DNA of 64,000 nucleotides, from positions 1 to 64,000 of the forward strand of contig JADNRX010000030.1 of assembly GCA_015501595.1 (NCBI GenBank). Reading direction: 5' to 3'. The number at the start of each line of letters is the position of its first letter. Position 1 is the stretch's first letter. Source of the DNA: Hymenopellis radicata (taxonomy: Eukaryota; Basidiomycota; Agaricomycetes; Agaricales; Physalacriaceae). A program made the translations under genes and the position numbers. Of this stretch, positions 12,101 to 23,623 are shown piece after piece. Below the pieces are notes generated by a model. That model saw only the letters and a list, made by a program, of their open reading frames with translations, searched no databases and was not told where the DNA came from.

Positions 12101-13212
12101 CGGCAGATATCACCATCATGTCGCTACCACCGACGCCGTTGTTGGGCCTGGTCTGTAACGCGCTTCAACGCCAGATTACCGCGTCATGGCTTGCTCTGGC
12201 CACGGTCTTATTTGGACAGATGAGGCCGCCTAAGCCGCTTCCACTATCAGGGGAGAAAGAGGAACGAGACCGGAGGGAAGCTGAGATGGAGAAACAGTAT
12301 ATCCAGGAAGTGAATCAAGCCACATTGGTTGTCCGGGAAGCACTCAACATGTTCTTGACCATCACGCTTCCTTTTTTATCTGTATCCTCCACTATTATGC
12401 CTGAGGTATGCTTCATCGTACGCATCTTTTCGTTCTATTCATTAATGGTCCTCCTAGAACCCCGATGTCGTGCAAGAGTTCTTCAATTGCTTGGACAGCG
12501 TACGCCTGGGTCATTGCCTTTGTAGCCTATTCACCGATACGTCTGCCTACAGATCACCTTGGATTACATCGAGCTTTTCTACGACATACCAGATGCTACA
12601 ATCAACGCTCTTGTGCAATGCTCCCTTCGTGCGTTGACACTCCAGGAGCGATACTCTCTCATCGCCGCTTGCAACTTCTTGGTTAGTCGTGCTAGTATAA
12701 TTATTTGGTGCGAAGATGTTGACCCAGCTTCAGAACAAGTTCTTACAACGATCATTCATTAGCGAGAAGTTAGAGGATCCACGTCGCCGGTTTGTCAACA
12801 TGTATGGACGGGATATAATGAGGGCTGTTTTATCTGGGCTTGCCGGTGTCTCGCCTCGAAGTACCACCCCAAATCTTGTTGATCTGTTATCCACACTTCT
12901 ATCGCGATGTGTATCCGAAGCACAGGGTTGGTTGAAGGAAGCTGTAGTCGATGTGGGTCCACCATCTCACGCCACAATCTGATCTCACCGGGTGCAGGTC
13001 GACTTTATACCGTCAAAGGCGGGCCCGGAAAACAAAGAGAAGTTTCTTCAGGGCATCATGGGGTTCGCGCGTTGCTTATGACTCCTTCCCGCACTGATCT
13101 TTGATGTAGAACAAAGTCCACCAAAAAGATACGAGAGGCGGCCAATCAATTCGCTCTGATCGCTCGTGGATTGGAAGGGACGGCGTTTGGCTACGCGACG
13201 GTCACAACGTAG
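9139..13212 (+). CDS. Importin-13 / Kap122-type karyopherin
   Basis: This is a nuclear transport receptor of the importin-beta superfamily made of HEAT-repeat helices, carrying cargo between cytoplasm and nucleus with Ran. The start MVDSNFLPVLPPSDIQRAIE is followed by a 45-nt intron. Exon 2 contains the family's signature: HQELFDIQRLPEAWGLVLPLL, then HSDPNVQFFGAHTVQVKIARDW. Next come LALRDLLVQLTAYSIQTGHNNVILRKLFIA, LCSLALKLVPHGDTKWPDWI and repeated amphipathic helices to the end. About 15 exons give roughly 1,000 residues. The last exons read VDFIPSKAGPENKEKFLQGIMG and TKSTKKIREAANQFALIARGLEG, with stop TAG at 13210. It could be labelled Kap122/Pdr6 (yeast) or importin-13 (animals). Confidence 0.85.
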
Positions 13213-13775
13213 CACTCAGCAAGTCAATTGTCTCTGCATTATTTAACGCTGCTGCTTAGAAGACAGACAATACTAGACGATCTCCCTAATAATGAGGATG
13301 TTGTACCCTATATACCGATGTTCCGCCCGTTTAACGGCGTCAGGATTAGTCCCGCCTTCTAGAAATCGTTCGGTGCCGACGTTTTTGCTGTAATACCGGC
13401 GCCCGGTTTCCCGCTCTTTGTTCTTATCGCCCGGATCCTGCATCATTTCCCATATATATCCTAGTCTCCGACTCGGCGGGGGCGTGGTAACATCACCAGA
13501 CCGGAGTACTTACCCGATATAGTGATACCCGGCCCATGCGCCCATCACATCAAGCGGTTCCGCATGGTGTTGGTCGGGCCCGCGCCTTGTGACTCACGAG
13601 AAGCTTCGGATCGATGCGCCAAACTTTGTATACCGCATTGTTTACTCAACAAAACGGCGGGAGTATAAGAACCTTTGTATGACTCGGTTTTGGCAACGCC
13701 GACACCTTCCGTCCGCCCCGCCCCCGCCCTCCGCCACCGTCCCCGCCTCCGCTGCCCTACCGTCCGCAAGCCGAA
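13213..13775. promoter_or_regulatory. Intergenic region with TATA box of the DUF6699-like gene
   Basis: No credible ORF on either strand. A TATA-like element (gagTATAAGaa) lies at 13664-13669, about 110 bp before the ATG at 13776, and a CT-rich leader follows. Confidence 0.5.
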
Positions 13776-14732
13776 ATGTACTCACCCGACACCGGAGCAT
13801 ACTACGCTGACAAAGTCAGTGTACAATCCGAGCTTGTGTACTCGCCTTGGACGAACAGCCCAAAATCAGTATGTTCAGTTCCGTCAGGATACAACGTTAC
13901 GCACAACGCGCCTTATCCACACCACGCCCTCAGTACGTGTTCTTATCGATGCAATGCTCATTTTCTGATACGCTTGCTCTCCGCCAGGTCCCTCCGCACA
14001 CTCTGCGAGCGTATACCATTCACGTGAGTACCTGCAGTCTGATCGATAGCCCTGATGTTGATCATCCACAGCCGCGTCTGGACACGCGTCTATAAGCACA
14101 GCAACAAGCACCACTGCGTATTCTGCCAGTAGCTGTATTCTTCTCTCTTTCCCCAAATTTTCACGCGTCTCATCTTTTTCGCAGGGGGATCTACACCCAC
14201 TCTCGTTCAAGCTTCCCTCGCACCACAATATCATCATAACGCTGCCGTACCGCGACTACGTCTACGCACTCTAGTTAATTTCGACCCCTCAAAGCCGAAC
14301 GCCGCGCCATGTCTCTCTTTCAACCTGAGGACGAAGCGTATGGTTGTCTCTTCGAGCTATCCGAATGCTCTGAATGAAGCTGTAACTGCTCCGTCTACCG
14401 CGACCCTCAAGATCAAGATCGGGCTGTTTCCGACTTTCATCGTTAGCGCTCAACGAGTCACCCTGAAAGACATCATCGACCAGCTTGTCTCATTTCTCTC
14501 CGTGCCACTCAACGGCAACGACTACAGCGCACTGGTTCCCGAGCTCCAGCGTACAGCGGGCGCTGCGTTCCAGAGACGTACGAATGGCAACAAGAGCCTT
14601 TATGACCGGGGCATGCTTCGCGTCGACGTTCTTGGAGAGAGCGTGTTCTTCGTGGGCCTTCGACAAAGTGCCGTTGAACCCGACGCGTTCGAAACGATGT
14701 TAACGCCGTACGACATGGGCAGTCGGATCTGA
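13776..14732 (+). CDS. DUF6699-type basidiomycete protein
   Basis: Four exons join in phase: 13776-13932, 13988-14023, 14072-14128 and 14185-14732. The N-terminal third is low complexity, rich in Ser, Thr, Tyr and Ala (SPSAHSASVYHSPASGH). The C-terminal 160 residues look like the small alpha/beta DUF6699 domain, widespread and multicopy in mushrooms. Supporting blocks are PCLSFNLRTKRM, ATLKIKIGLFPTFIVSAQRV, then VTLKDIIDQLVSFLSVPL and MLRVDVLGESVFFVGL. No catalytic motif is visible and the function is not known. The family assignment is from memory of the pattern, not a search. The ATG at 14340 is only internal; the upstream exons are favoured because all phases agree. Confidence 0.6.
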
Positions 14733-15225
14733 TGATCGCTTAACTTTGGCCATCGACCTTCGAGATATCATTATTGCAAGTTGCCAAACTTGTTTCCATT
14801 CGACTCTCACCTCACTCTTTCCGACTCCTCTCACTCGAAAACTGTATTTATAGCTATCCTGTAAGGACTATTCCATCTGGACACTGTTGTAGACGTAGAC
14901 CTTGCTCTGATCCTGCTTTCTGTTATCGCTTACCTATATATCTGTTAAGATTAGTACTCACCTCTCTTCTCTGTCATGTAATGTTAATGTTGTACGGTTA
15001 TACATTGATTCATCCCTCACGCCGTGGCGAAGCGAGGAAGTGAGGACCCACAATGATCCATGTGACGATAACGGAAGTGATCGAACCTTGCACTTGACCT
15101 CCACCACATTGCAAGGCGGCCAGTCTGCAAATGGACAAACCGCGGCGACGAGATAGGCAAATCTATCAGTATAAAAACGCGACATTTGGCTCATGTTCTT
15201 GCTCCCCTCCTACGATTTGGACATC
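14733..15225. promoter_or_regulatory. Intergenic region; TATA box of the nucleoside hydrolase gene
   Basis: Only short, unlikely ORFs. A clear TATA box (TATAAAAA) lies at 15170-15177, 49 bp before the ATG at 15226, so the leader must be short. Confidence 0.55.
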
Positions 15226-16474
15226 ATGGCTTGGGGTCGGAAAGCGCTACCTCTGATCCTCCCAATTTTGCCATCATTCACGGCCTTCACTTCTGCCCAG
15301 AGTTGTTCCCAGACCACAAAACTCATAGTTGACACCGACTTATTCAGCGACGTCGAGTGAGCCAACTTTCTTTCTATTTGTTCTCACCCATAGAAGACGA
15401 ACCGTACTAGCGATGCAGCTGCATTATTGCTGGCTTCGACCTTGCCATGCACGGACCTACTCGCGGTGCAAATCAACTACCCGTCTTCATACAGTGTCCT
15501 CGCCGCGTCGTCCATCTTGACATACTACGGTCACGGTGATGTGCCCATCGGCTCCTCGAGCCCACTGAACAACGACAGTTTCTTCGACGACTTTTATTAC
15601 CAATTCAGCGATTACGCGAGCAAAGTTCAATACCATTGGAACCACAGTTTAGCAGACGCGGAGGGCGCTTGGGATTCTGTAACTCTGTACCGAAAGATTC
15701 TATCTGAACAGGATGACGACTCTGTGACGATCGCGAGCATTGGATTTTTTGATAACGTGCGCTAATACCACTCTCTATGATTGGATCATGCTCAATAGAT
15801 CTCAAGCTCTCAGGTCTTTTGAATTCTACTGCCGATAGCTATTCCTCGCTAGACGGTTACGATCTCGTCGCCGCCAAGGTCAAGAAGTTAGCCATCATGG
15901 GAGGCGCATATCCAAGTGGCTGGGAGTACAATTTTGGAGGCAGCTCTCCGTTACTCACCGCGCATGTTGTCAATACATGGCCTGGAAGCATGACATTCTC
16001 CGGAAGCTACCTTGGGGGAACGTCACGTCTGGGGGACGTTTGACTGTTCAAGCACCTTCGTCAGACCCTGTCAGCGCTGCGTATAAGTGGTACATGTAAG
16101 TCCTCTAGCTTTAAACCGATAAACTTGTTACGAATGTTTCCTAGCGGTTACAATACTCCTCGTTACTCGTGGGACCCCATTACAGTGATGTACGCCGTTC
16201 AAGGTTCGATCATTTCTGATCCCTCACAAGACGAACAACGCCTGAGACTGATTGTCTGAAAGGTTTGGGAGACTTGCTGGAATACGGCAATTTCGACGGA
16301 TACAACAATGTCTCTTCAGATGGATCCAACGCTTGGGTGAACGACACGTCCGTGACGAACCAACACTGGCTTATCCTCAGAGAGGGCGTCAGTAATGCCA
16401 CCTTGGGTGATCGATTGGACGACTTGTACTTATCCGGGGCATATCACACATGGATGTCAAAAGGTCTATTGTAG
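15226..16474 (+). CDS. Secreted nucleoside hydrolase (inosine-uridine type), frameshifted
   Basis: The family hydrolyses the N-glycosidic bond of nucleosides with a Ca2+ ion held by Asp residues. A signal peptide (MAWGRKALPLILPILPSFTAFTSA) leads into LIVDTDLFSDVDDAAALLLA, the metal-binding DTDxxxDVDD block, with an intron at 15357-15410 between V and D. An acceptor at 15806 gives FFDNLSGLLNSTADSYSSLDG. The block VKKLAIMGGAYPSGWEYNF is also typical. Near 16015-16020 the reading frame breaks. The frame gives YLGGT and soon a stop, but one extra G in the GGGGG run would restore YLGGNVTSGGRLTVQAPSSDPVS. After the next intron the protein continues as YNTPRYSWDPITVMYAVQG to TAG 16474. The gene is therefore either a young pseudogene or carries a homopolymer sequencing error. 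Confidence 0.8.
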
Positions 16475-16512
16475 TGCGCCTTAGCCCTGGAATGTAGATC
16501 ATGGAAAGGAGA

Positions 16513-18809
16513 TCAATGCTTTTTCGATGGCTTCTCGTCCGGGTATAGCTGCGCCATGGCGTCAACGGAGCACAGATAATGAAGGCAGAAGGAACGGTAC
16601 CTTCCCTGGGTTGAACAAACCGAGAGGATCAACAGCTCGTTTGATTGTCTTCATTAGCTCGATGGTGCCCTCTCCAAGTTCCTCCGTCAAGTACTCTCGC
16701 TTGCCAATACCTACGCCGTGTTCTCCGGTGCCTCACACAACGGATGAGTCTTAAGAACAGCAAGCGGAAGTCACGGGCTTACAAGTTCCATCAAGGTCGA
16801 TGGCTCGTTTCACCATTCGGTGAACCGCTTGCCGAGCGAGCGCCTCTTCCTCATCCGTTTGGAACAAGATATGTGCGTGGAAGTTCCCATCGCCTGCGTG
16901 TCCAACGATCGGCGATACTAGCCCGATGCTCGCGAGGTCTTCCTTCGTTTGCTGAACGAGATCAGGAAGTCTGGAGATCGGTACACTGAAAACGGTCTTC
17001 AGCATTTCCGTTCCCAACAATAGTAGAGGATGAAGCTTACCAGACATCGGTTGGCCATCCTTTAGCGTTCTCTATCAGCGCTAATCCGGCATAATGGGCG
17101 TTTTTACGGTCAGTCCACAAATCATTGGCCTCTTGCTGGTTCCGTGCCAACTCAAAACCGGTCCCGCCGTGGCGCTGGGCTACCTTCTTTACAATATCCG
17201 CGGTCTCCTTCAAGGACTGGGGAGTGGGGCCTTGAAACTTCATGAAGAGACTGTCTTTCTCAGGCCAGCGACGCGTCGACTGGCCATAGATATTTGTAGC
17301 TTTCATGAATACGTCGTCGACCAGTTCGATGCATTCTACAGAGCGCTTTAGTGCTGTTAGGTGATTGATAGAGGACGGCTTACGAATCCCGACGCCCTGA
17401 TTGAGGATGTCTATAACTGCCTCTGTTGCGTTGCGCACGTTGGGGAATTGTACAACAGCGACATTGGTTGGAAGGACTGGTGCGAGCCTTATGGTTACTG
17501 CATAGGATAAATAAGCTGCTAAATAAACCAAGTTATCAAACTAACCTTCTGTTATGATACCCAGTGTTCCTTCTGCCCCAATAAACAATTTGGTCACGTC
17601 GAATCCGGCTGAAGACTTTCTTGATCGCCGGCGCGTCTTGATCACTTGCCCGTTCGGAAGGACGACAGTCTGAGAACGACAGCCATTAGCCTTGAATTGT
17701 GTACTTCAAATGAAAGACATACAGCGTTTAGAAACCATTCACCCTTGGCCGTTCCATAGCGAACGGCGTTGGCTGTAGGAATAACCTCAGTAGGACGAAT
17801 GGAAACGGTAAATGGTACCTACTTCCAGAACACCCAGTACTCAGCATACCTCCAATAGTCGCCCCCGGTGCTGGGTCAAGCTGCCTCCGTCAACATACGT
17901 ACGCCGAAATATAGTAATGTTCGTACCGGAAAGAATAACGGTATGCCTGGATCTGAAATTAGGATTCGTCCAGGAGAACAGTTCCGTGACACCCACCTTT
18001 CTCTTTCAACGTGTCATTCACTTCGACCCAGCCGACGCCAGGTTGACACACGAGATCGGAGTCCGCCTCTGCAATAAGCGTGGGTTTCATTCGGCCAGAT
18101 ATCATGCGTCAGCATACCGTGGATCTCTATTATCTTGTTCATCCCAGAAATGTCTATGCAGATGCCACCAGAGCTATGCTATTACCATTATGAAGAATGA
18201 GACCACTATTCGTTAATGTATACACTCACACCTCGTGTATGTCCTTCTAAATTGGTAGCCCCCGAGTATGGTGTCATGGGCATGCGGTGTTTTGACGCAA
18301 TTTTGACAATCTTGACGACATCTTCGGTAGATTCTGGATATGCAACAACGCTATGAGGTGATTCTACATGACTGGTAAGACAGACTGCCTTCAAGATGGT
18401 GCTAACGCGACTTACCGCCATGGTGATGGTCATGCGAAGAATGGCCGTGTATCCGAAGCTCGTCGGGGTCCGTAGTTATAATACCGTCGCGGTCTGCAAA
18501 AGAAGATTTGAGCTCTACGATGGCGCGTCTATAGTCTGCCAGAGAGCCAAATGTAGGTTCCTTCGAGGATGACTGGGATGTTGGAGCATTGAATGAAGAA
18601 GCAGCGTATCCGATAGCACCGCTTGCGAAAGCCAGAAGCACGTAGGGAATGTAGTTCGTCTCTGAAGGGCGTGATGAGGTAGTGCTAGAAGTTGATCGGA
18701 AGGGAGTGTGGGGTATGATATAAGAAGATGGACCGCGTTTGAGAAAGCCGTTGTACACAGGCCGGTCGCGTGCGAGGCGGGAAGGGATGCTCGATATTCT
18801 GGAGTACAT
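16513..18809 (-). CDS. DLD1: D-lactate dehydrogenase (cytochrome), mitochondrial
   Basis: This FAD enzyme oxidises D-lactate to pyruvate and passes electrons to cytochrome c at the mitochondrial inner membrane. The start [20 protein letters not shown] is an Arg/Ser-rich presequence, and [16 protein letters not shown] is a membrane segment. HSHDHHHG sits just before the FAD-binding part [23 protein letters not shown] ... [15 protein letters not shown]. The C-terminal half contains [17 protein letters not shown] (the metal/substrate His block) and [20 protein letters not shown]. The final exon after a 52-nt intron gives [15 protein letters not shown] and TGA at 16513. About ten exons give roughly 570-590 residues, as expected. 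Convergent with the nucleoside hydrolase; divergent from the CSN12 gene across about 300 bp. Confidence 0.92.
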
Positions 18810-19107
18810 GATACACGGGGCAGGACGAACGAGAGCAGGAAATTACGGTTAGAGACGGTGTTCCTTATACGTTCGGCTGTCCGGTCCTGTGGGCCGATTT
18901 TGAGGGGTCATGAGGCCAGTCGAATTCAAATTTGCAGAAAATCAAGGAATTGTATACAGCCTGGGTGGGCCTGGAATACGATAGGGTGAAGGTATGCAAT
19001 GGGCATGATATGAACGTGCGAGCGAGGAGGAGAGACGAACATCGAAGACGTAAGTAGGAAGGCAAGACGCGTCTACCACGTGCCGCGGCTCTCTCTTCCA
19101 TGTCATC

Positions 19108-20784
19108 ATGCCCGTCGATTTTCCCAATTTTCTTCTTCAGCTCAACGACACGATTAATGCCGAGAATGGTGAAAATCTCGCCTATTTACTCCGACCGACT
19201 AGCCCGCATGGAAAAGATCTCGTCAAGCAGTTCAAAAATGCCACTGTTAGTCGCGACGCCACCAATTTAATCGGATTCAGCTTGACCATTTGTGTCGCCA
19301 CCCTAGAAATCCACGTTCAGCAGCTATTTGGGCAGCATACAAAGCCCATGGGATGAAATAGCTGTGCAATATGTCCTGGTCTGCTCGCACGTAGCTCGGC
19401 GAAGACCTATGGAGGCGTTCAAGGAGCACACAACACTTGTTGGGTGCGTTGATTTTGTATCGTAACACCTAGCATATCTAATCAAACAACCAGTCTTTTC
19501 TATCGATTCTTCACTGAAAACCGAGGCTGGACCCTCCTTGCACTGTTTTCTATCCTTCGCGATCTACGTGACCTGGCATTCGATGTACGGTTATTCTATC
19601 CCCCGAATAACATCGAGCTTATACGTCGACAGTCCGATATTTATGCCAAGGAAAGCGATTTGAAGAGTGATTCTATGGAGGATGCCGCCCGAACGATCAC
19701 CAAAGCGTTCGGCCTATGCATGACAGACAGGTGTGTTGTACTTTGAACTCTTTCTTCCTCGCCTTATTCGTTGTCCAAGAATATCGCCAGTTGATCAATC
19801 GAGAAAATGGGGGGTATACTATGTCGTGGGGCTTGTCCTAAAGTGCTACTTTCGGGCAAGTCTTCTTTCTTGCCCTGTAATAACCGACTTCCCTACAACC
19901 TCTTCCAGATCAAGAGAATATCACTGTCCAAAAGCATTCTTCGTGCGCTCGATGCTAATAACGACATACCTCCGCTGCAGCAATATCCACGGTCACATCA
20001 AGTGCGTGCCCACACACAACCACAGAGTATTTTTAATATATGCAAGGTTACCTACCGATACTATATTGGCATGCTAAAGTTTTTGAGTGAAGACTACGCG
20101 AAGGTTTGTGTCATTTCCCATATAGAATAAGCTACTCATACGCTCCAACAGTCTGAAGAAGAACTGACTCTTGCATTTTACCAATGTCATATCGAGGCAC
20201 ATGCTAACCAAGAGTATGTTCTGCTTTCTCCATGCCGAGTCTCATTGCTCTGCAGACGTATATTGACATACCTCATACCTCTTCGGATGCTCAAGGGTCA
20301 CCTCCCATCGGACGAACTTATGACACGATTTCCTGACCTAGAAAACCTCTATCGGCCATTTATAAAAGCAATTCGGACAGGCGATATATCATCGTACGAT
20401 CACGCTCTCGACCTGCATGAGAAGAAACTGCTCGACTTGAACCTTTATATTACTCTCGAAAAGGCTCGAGAATCCTGTCTACGCAGCCTATTCCGTAGAG
20501 TGTAGGTCCTTATGTGATCATCATGAGCAACTAGCTGACTGATGGACAGCTGGGTCGTCGCCGACAAGAAATCTCGATTACCGATCTCCATGTTCCACTC
20601 CGCCCTCAAGACATGTAAGCTCGATGTGGATGCAGAAGAAGCAGAATGCCTGCTTGCCAATCTGATATACAAAGGATATATTCGCGGGTACATCAGTCAT
20701 GCAATGCAAATGGTGGTTCTCGCGAACATGAATGCATTTCCGCGAGTGGCGGATCGACCAGAGCCATACAAGGAACTTTTATGA
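19108..20784 (+). CDS. CSN12: CSN12/PCID2 family PCI-domain protein
   Basis: Members are the COP9-signalosome-associated Csn12 and the TREX-2 subunit Thp1/PCID2, which act in mRNA export and splicing. The start MPVDFPNFLLQLNDTINAEN is a typical N-terminus. Later blocks are RFFTENRGWTLLALFSILRDLRD, SRKWGVYYVVGLVLKCYF, TYRYYIGMLKFLSEDYAK and RRILTYLIPLRMLKGHLP. The PCI/winged-helix part reads LYRPFIKAIRTGDISSYDHAL ... KSRLPISMFHSALKTC ... ECLLANLIYKGYIRGYISH. Stop TGA at 20782. It has about seven exons. Telling Csn12 from PCID2 would need a tree. Confidence 0.85.
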
Positions 20785-20948
20785 ATGTATCTACTATGTA
20801 ATTTGATTATTTGTACAATAAATTCGCCTAGCGAGAAAATCGTAAGACTACTCTTAGGACGATTACACCCCGAGGCCTCAGAGCGCGTAGTTCAAACGCA
20901 GGGAAATCTATGCAAGGCTAACTTATGTGAATCGATAAGCTTGAAACG

Positions 20949-21620
20949 CTATGATTTCTGTTCCTTGACCGCATATTTCTCCCAGTAGTCTTTCATCGTC
21001 GCCAGAAGATCCGTCTTTCCTTCTTGCTCCAGCCAGCCCATCAAATCCCGCATCCTCAAAATCGCCTTGACAGTCCCAACACCCAACATGGATTCTAGCT
21101 CCTGCGCAGTGCTACCTTGCCCCTCCTGCCCAATCTCTTCACGGTCTAAGATTTGCACTACGCCCACAACTGTGCCCCCAGCTTCACGGACGCGATCCAA
21201 TGCCCCTCGTATCGCCTTTCCCGACGTCATCACATCGTCGACGATAACGACACGCTTGCCCTTCATTGGTACACCGACAAGCACACCGCCTTCGCCATGA
21301 TCTTTGGCTTCCTTGCGATCGTACGCCATCCCGACGTCAACGCCGCGCCTGCTGAGCTCGACGACTGCCACAGCCGCGAGTGAGATGCCCTTGTATGCTG
21401 GGCCAAAGAGGACATCGAATTCCCATCCTGCGTGTACGATGGTGTCGCTGAGCGACGTGGCAAGGGCGGATAATGCAGGACCGGTCGAGAGCAGGCCGTT
21501 GTTGAAAAAGTAGGGCGACTGCCGACCGGATTTGAGCGTGAAGGATCCGAATTTTAGAGCACCGACTTCGGTGGAATAGGCGATAAGAGTCTTTTGAGAT
21601 GGGGTCAGTGAAGACGACAT
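20949..21620 (-). CDS. URA5: Orotate phosphoribosyltransferase
   Basis: Catalyses orotate + PRPP to OMP in pyrimidine synthesis, in the cytosol. It is a single exon of 223 residues, the usual length. Visible features are the substrate loop SGRQSPYFFNNGLL, the block FGPAYKGISLAAVAV, the mobile loop YDRKEAKDHGEGG and the PRPP-binding signature VVIVDDVMTSGKAI. No residues appear to be missing. The start MSSSLTPSQKTLIAY fits family N-termini. Convergent with CSN12, with about 160 bp between the stops. Confidence 0.97.
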   Translation of the reverse strand: MSSSLTPSQKTLIAYSTEVGALKFGSFTLKSGRQSPYFFNNGLLSTGPALSALATSLSDTIVHAGWEFDVLFGPAYKGISLAAVAVVELSRRGVDVGMAYDRKEAKDHGEGGVLVGVPMKGKRVVIVDDVMTSGKAIRGALDRVREAGGTVVGVVQILDREEIGQEGQGSTAQELESMLGVGTVKAILRMRDLMGWLEQEGKTDLLATMKDYWEKYAVKEQKS

Positions 21621-22719
21621 TTTGGTTACGAGCTAAGATGGACCAGATAACAAAATTGTTAGCGTTGATCTAATCTAATCTTATCACGCTCTCTGACTAC
21701 GTTCATCTAGATTTTTTCTGGCATCTTGGAGGACCAACGTACTTAAACAGTAAGTATCAGCATCGGTCCTCAGCATCTCTAGCGATTCATAAGACTGTTA
21801 CTTCCTTGACCGACAGACTCCCAACATATCCTTGAACATTGGCGCTCCTTTACCGTTTCTCGGCACATTCAACTTTGAAATTACACGCGCCCTGGGTTTG
21901 TAGACTAGATGCCTCGCTTCACCAAGCACGGCTGGTTCGAGACTACTGGGTTTGTTGCTACTAGAGTACCTCTGCGTCTTATGGTCACTGGTGTAATGCT
22001 TGTCTCGTACCCTGTACTTACAGCTCTCGGCCTTTGTTGCGCTTACTTACGTTGCATGAAACGCGATAGGCATCTCCTCCCAGGAGTGCACTTCAGGCCT
22101 TCAGGATCAAGCCATGTAAGCGCCTGTCCGTACCTCTTATGAGGGTTTTGGGGTCATGTGGCAGTTTCGAAATTGACATCTTCCTGAGGGACAACATTCC
22201 TTACTCCGCCTTACCCTTGACTGGTACGAATCTCCTGCTAGGCAAGTATGCTTTTGCCGCGTTTTGGATTGTGATTCTGTCTTCGTCGCCACACAACCTG
22301 ACCGCTAAATGCAGTGCTCTTACAGTATAACTCTGCGGTGCAGAGGACGACCAGGACAAATATCTGTCAGGCTCGCCTACCTAGCGTTTAACATTACCCT
22401 GTGGAACGCATACAATTTTCGCGTACTAGTACTTGGCTAGCGTCTCAGCACTGCATACTATCAATCCCCTGCCACTGGAAACACCGATATAACCGGAACG
22501 GATTTGCGGATTAACATACTTCCCCTTTATGGTGAAGAAGCGAAACATGGCGCTTCTGGTATAAAATGCACTTCAAAATCGTATTCCACCCCATTCCACA
22601 TTCGTCTCTCGACTCTTTACAGTTGAAGCCTTTTGATCATTTCTCTTTCTGAAAGCCGATCCCTTTCACCAGCACGTTTTCTACGCATCCCATTCTTCCT
22701 CGCTTTTTATTATTTCACG
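21621..22719. promoter_or_regulatory. Intergenic region; TATA box of the small secreted protein gene
   Basis: A short ORF at 21909-22142 (77 residues, hydrophobic middle) does not extend through any plausible intron and is not convincing. A TATA box (TATAAAA) lies at 22560-22566, about 155 bp before the start of the downstream gene, and a C/T-rich leader follows. Confidence 0.45.
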
Positions 22720-23362
22720 ATGTTGTTCACGTCTATGATCCTCTTGGCCGCTTCCTTGGTCTCTGCATCCCCCGTCGCGCGTCAACTCGCGCCGGTGTGC
22801 AGCCCCAACTTCGAGGGTGTCGCTGTCTCGGTCACGAACAGTGCTCGCGAGTGGGGCATCACTTCTGCTAGCGTCGGCGCAGATGTCATTTCCCCCACCA
22901 GTGACTTGCAGACGTCCAACTTCCGCTTCGAACAGCGGGGCCAGCCTTCCGTGAGCTACACTATCAAGTAATTATTTTCTTCAATAAACCGTGAACGTGC
23001 GCCAACTAACGAGCTACTACGTTAGGACGATCTCCAACAACGACCTCGTTGTCGCCGTTCGCCCAGATGCTACCCTTGAACTTGCTAGCATCGATTCCAG
23101 TGACATGTATGTTCATGCTGTTCATTTTTTCTACTCAATTTAACAATGTTATAGCGCACAAGAGTGGAATGTCCTCTGCGACAACTGCAGCACCGACATC
23201 TCCTTGATCAAGGGCGCGCCTGTCTCTTTCGGATGCAACATCACATCCGTTGCGACAGGATACTGCGTGCAGATCGGTGCTCAGAAAGAGGACGCTATGT
23301 TCCTTGCCCCTTGCAACGGGAAGGACAGCCAGAACTTCGACTTCTGGACTGCACCCGCTTAA
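22720..23362 (+). CDS. Small secreted cysteine-containing protein
   Basis: The start at 22720 gives a signal peptide (MLFTSMILLAASLVSASPVAR) ending in a possible dibasic-like site. Three exons join in phase: 22720-22969, then one ending AGTGACAT at about 23107, then 23156-23362. The mature part of roughly 155 residues has Cys in PVCSPNFEG, WNVLCDNCSTD, FGCNITS, YCVQIG and APCNGKD, so several disulphides are likely. The pattern of repeats ending in QEWNV... and QNFDFW resembles the Q-x-W motifs of beta-trefoil (ricin-B-like) folds, but this is only a guess. The first in-frame ATG (22633) is less likely because it precedes the signal peptide with charged residues. Function unknown. Confidence 0.75.
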
Positions 23363-23623
23363 ATGGGGAGCCTCTCACTCGGACTTTTTTTTACTGGCCC
23401 TGTAATGTTCATGATGTATATACCTCGGACTTGGTCATTAGCCACAATCGACGATATCCTTTACGTTTTCTTTCTGGATGTGAAATTCTTGTACTGCTTG
23501 GAATGAGGTATAAGCAACGAATTTTCACATGAACACTGCTTTAATACAGAAGTAACTGAAAACTAATGACCATGTGTCCATCGTCTTTTACTGAATGTCA
23601 CATACACATTAAGATGGCCTCTA

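Noticed and set aside
21909..22330. Two short ORFs as a hypothetical membrane protein
   Set aside because: The likely intron joins them to an early stop; no start, domain or poly-exon model held together.
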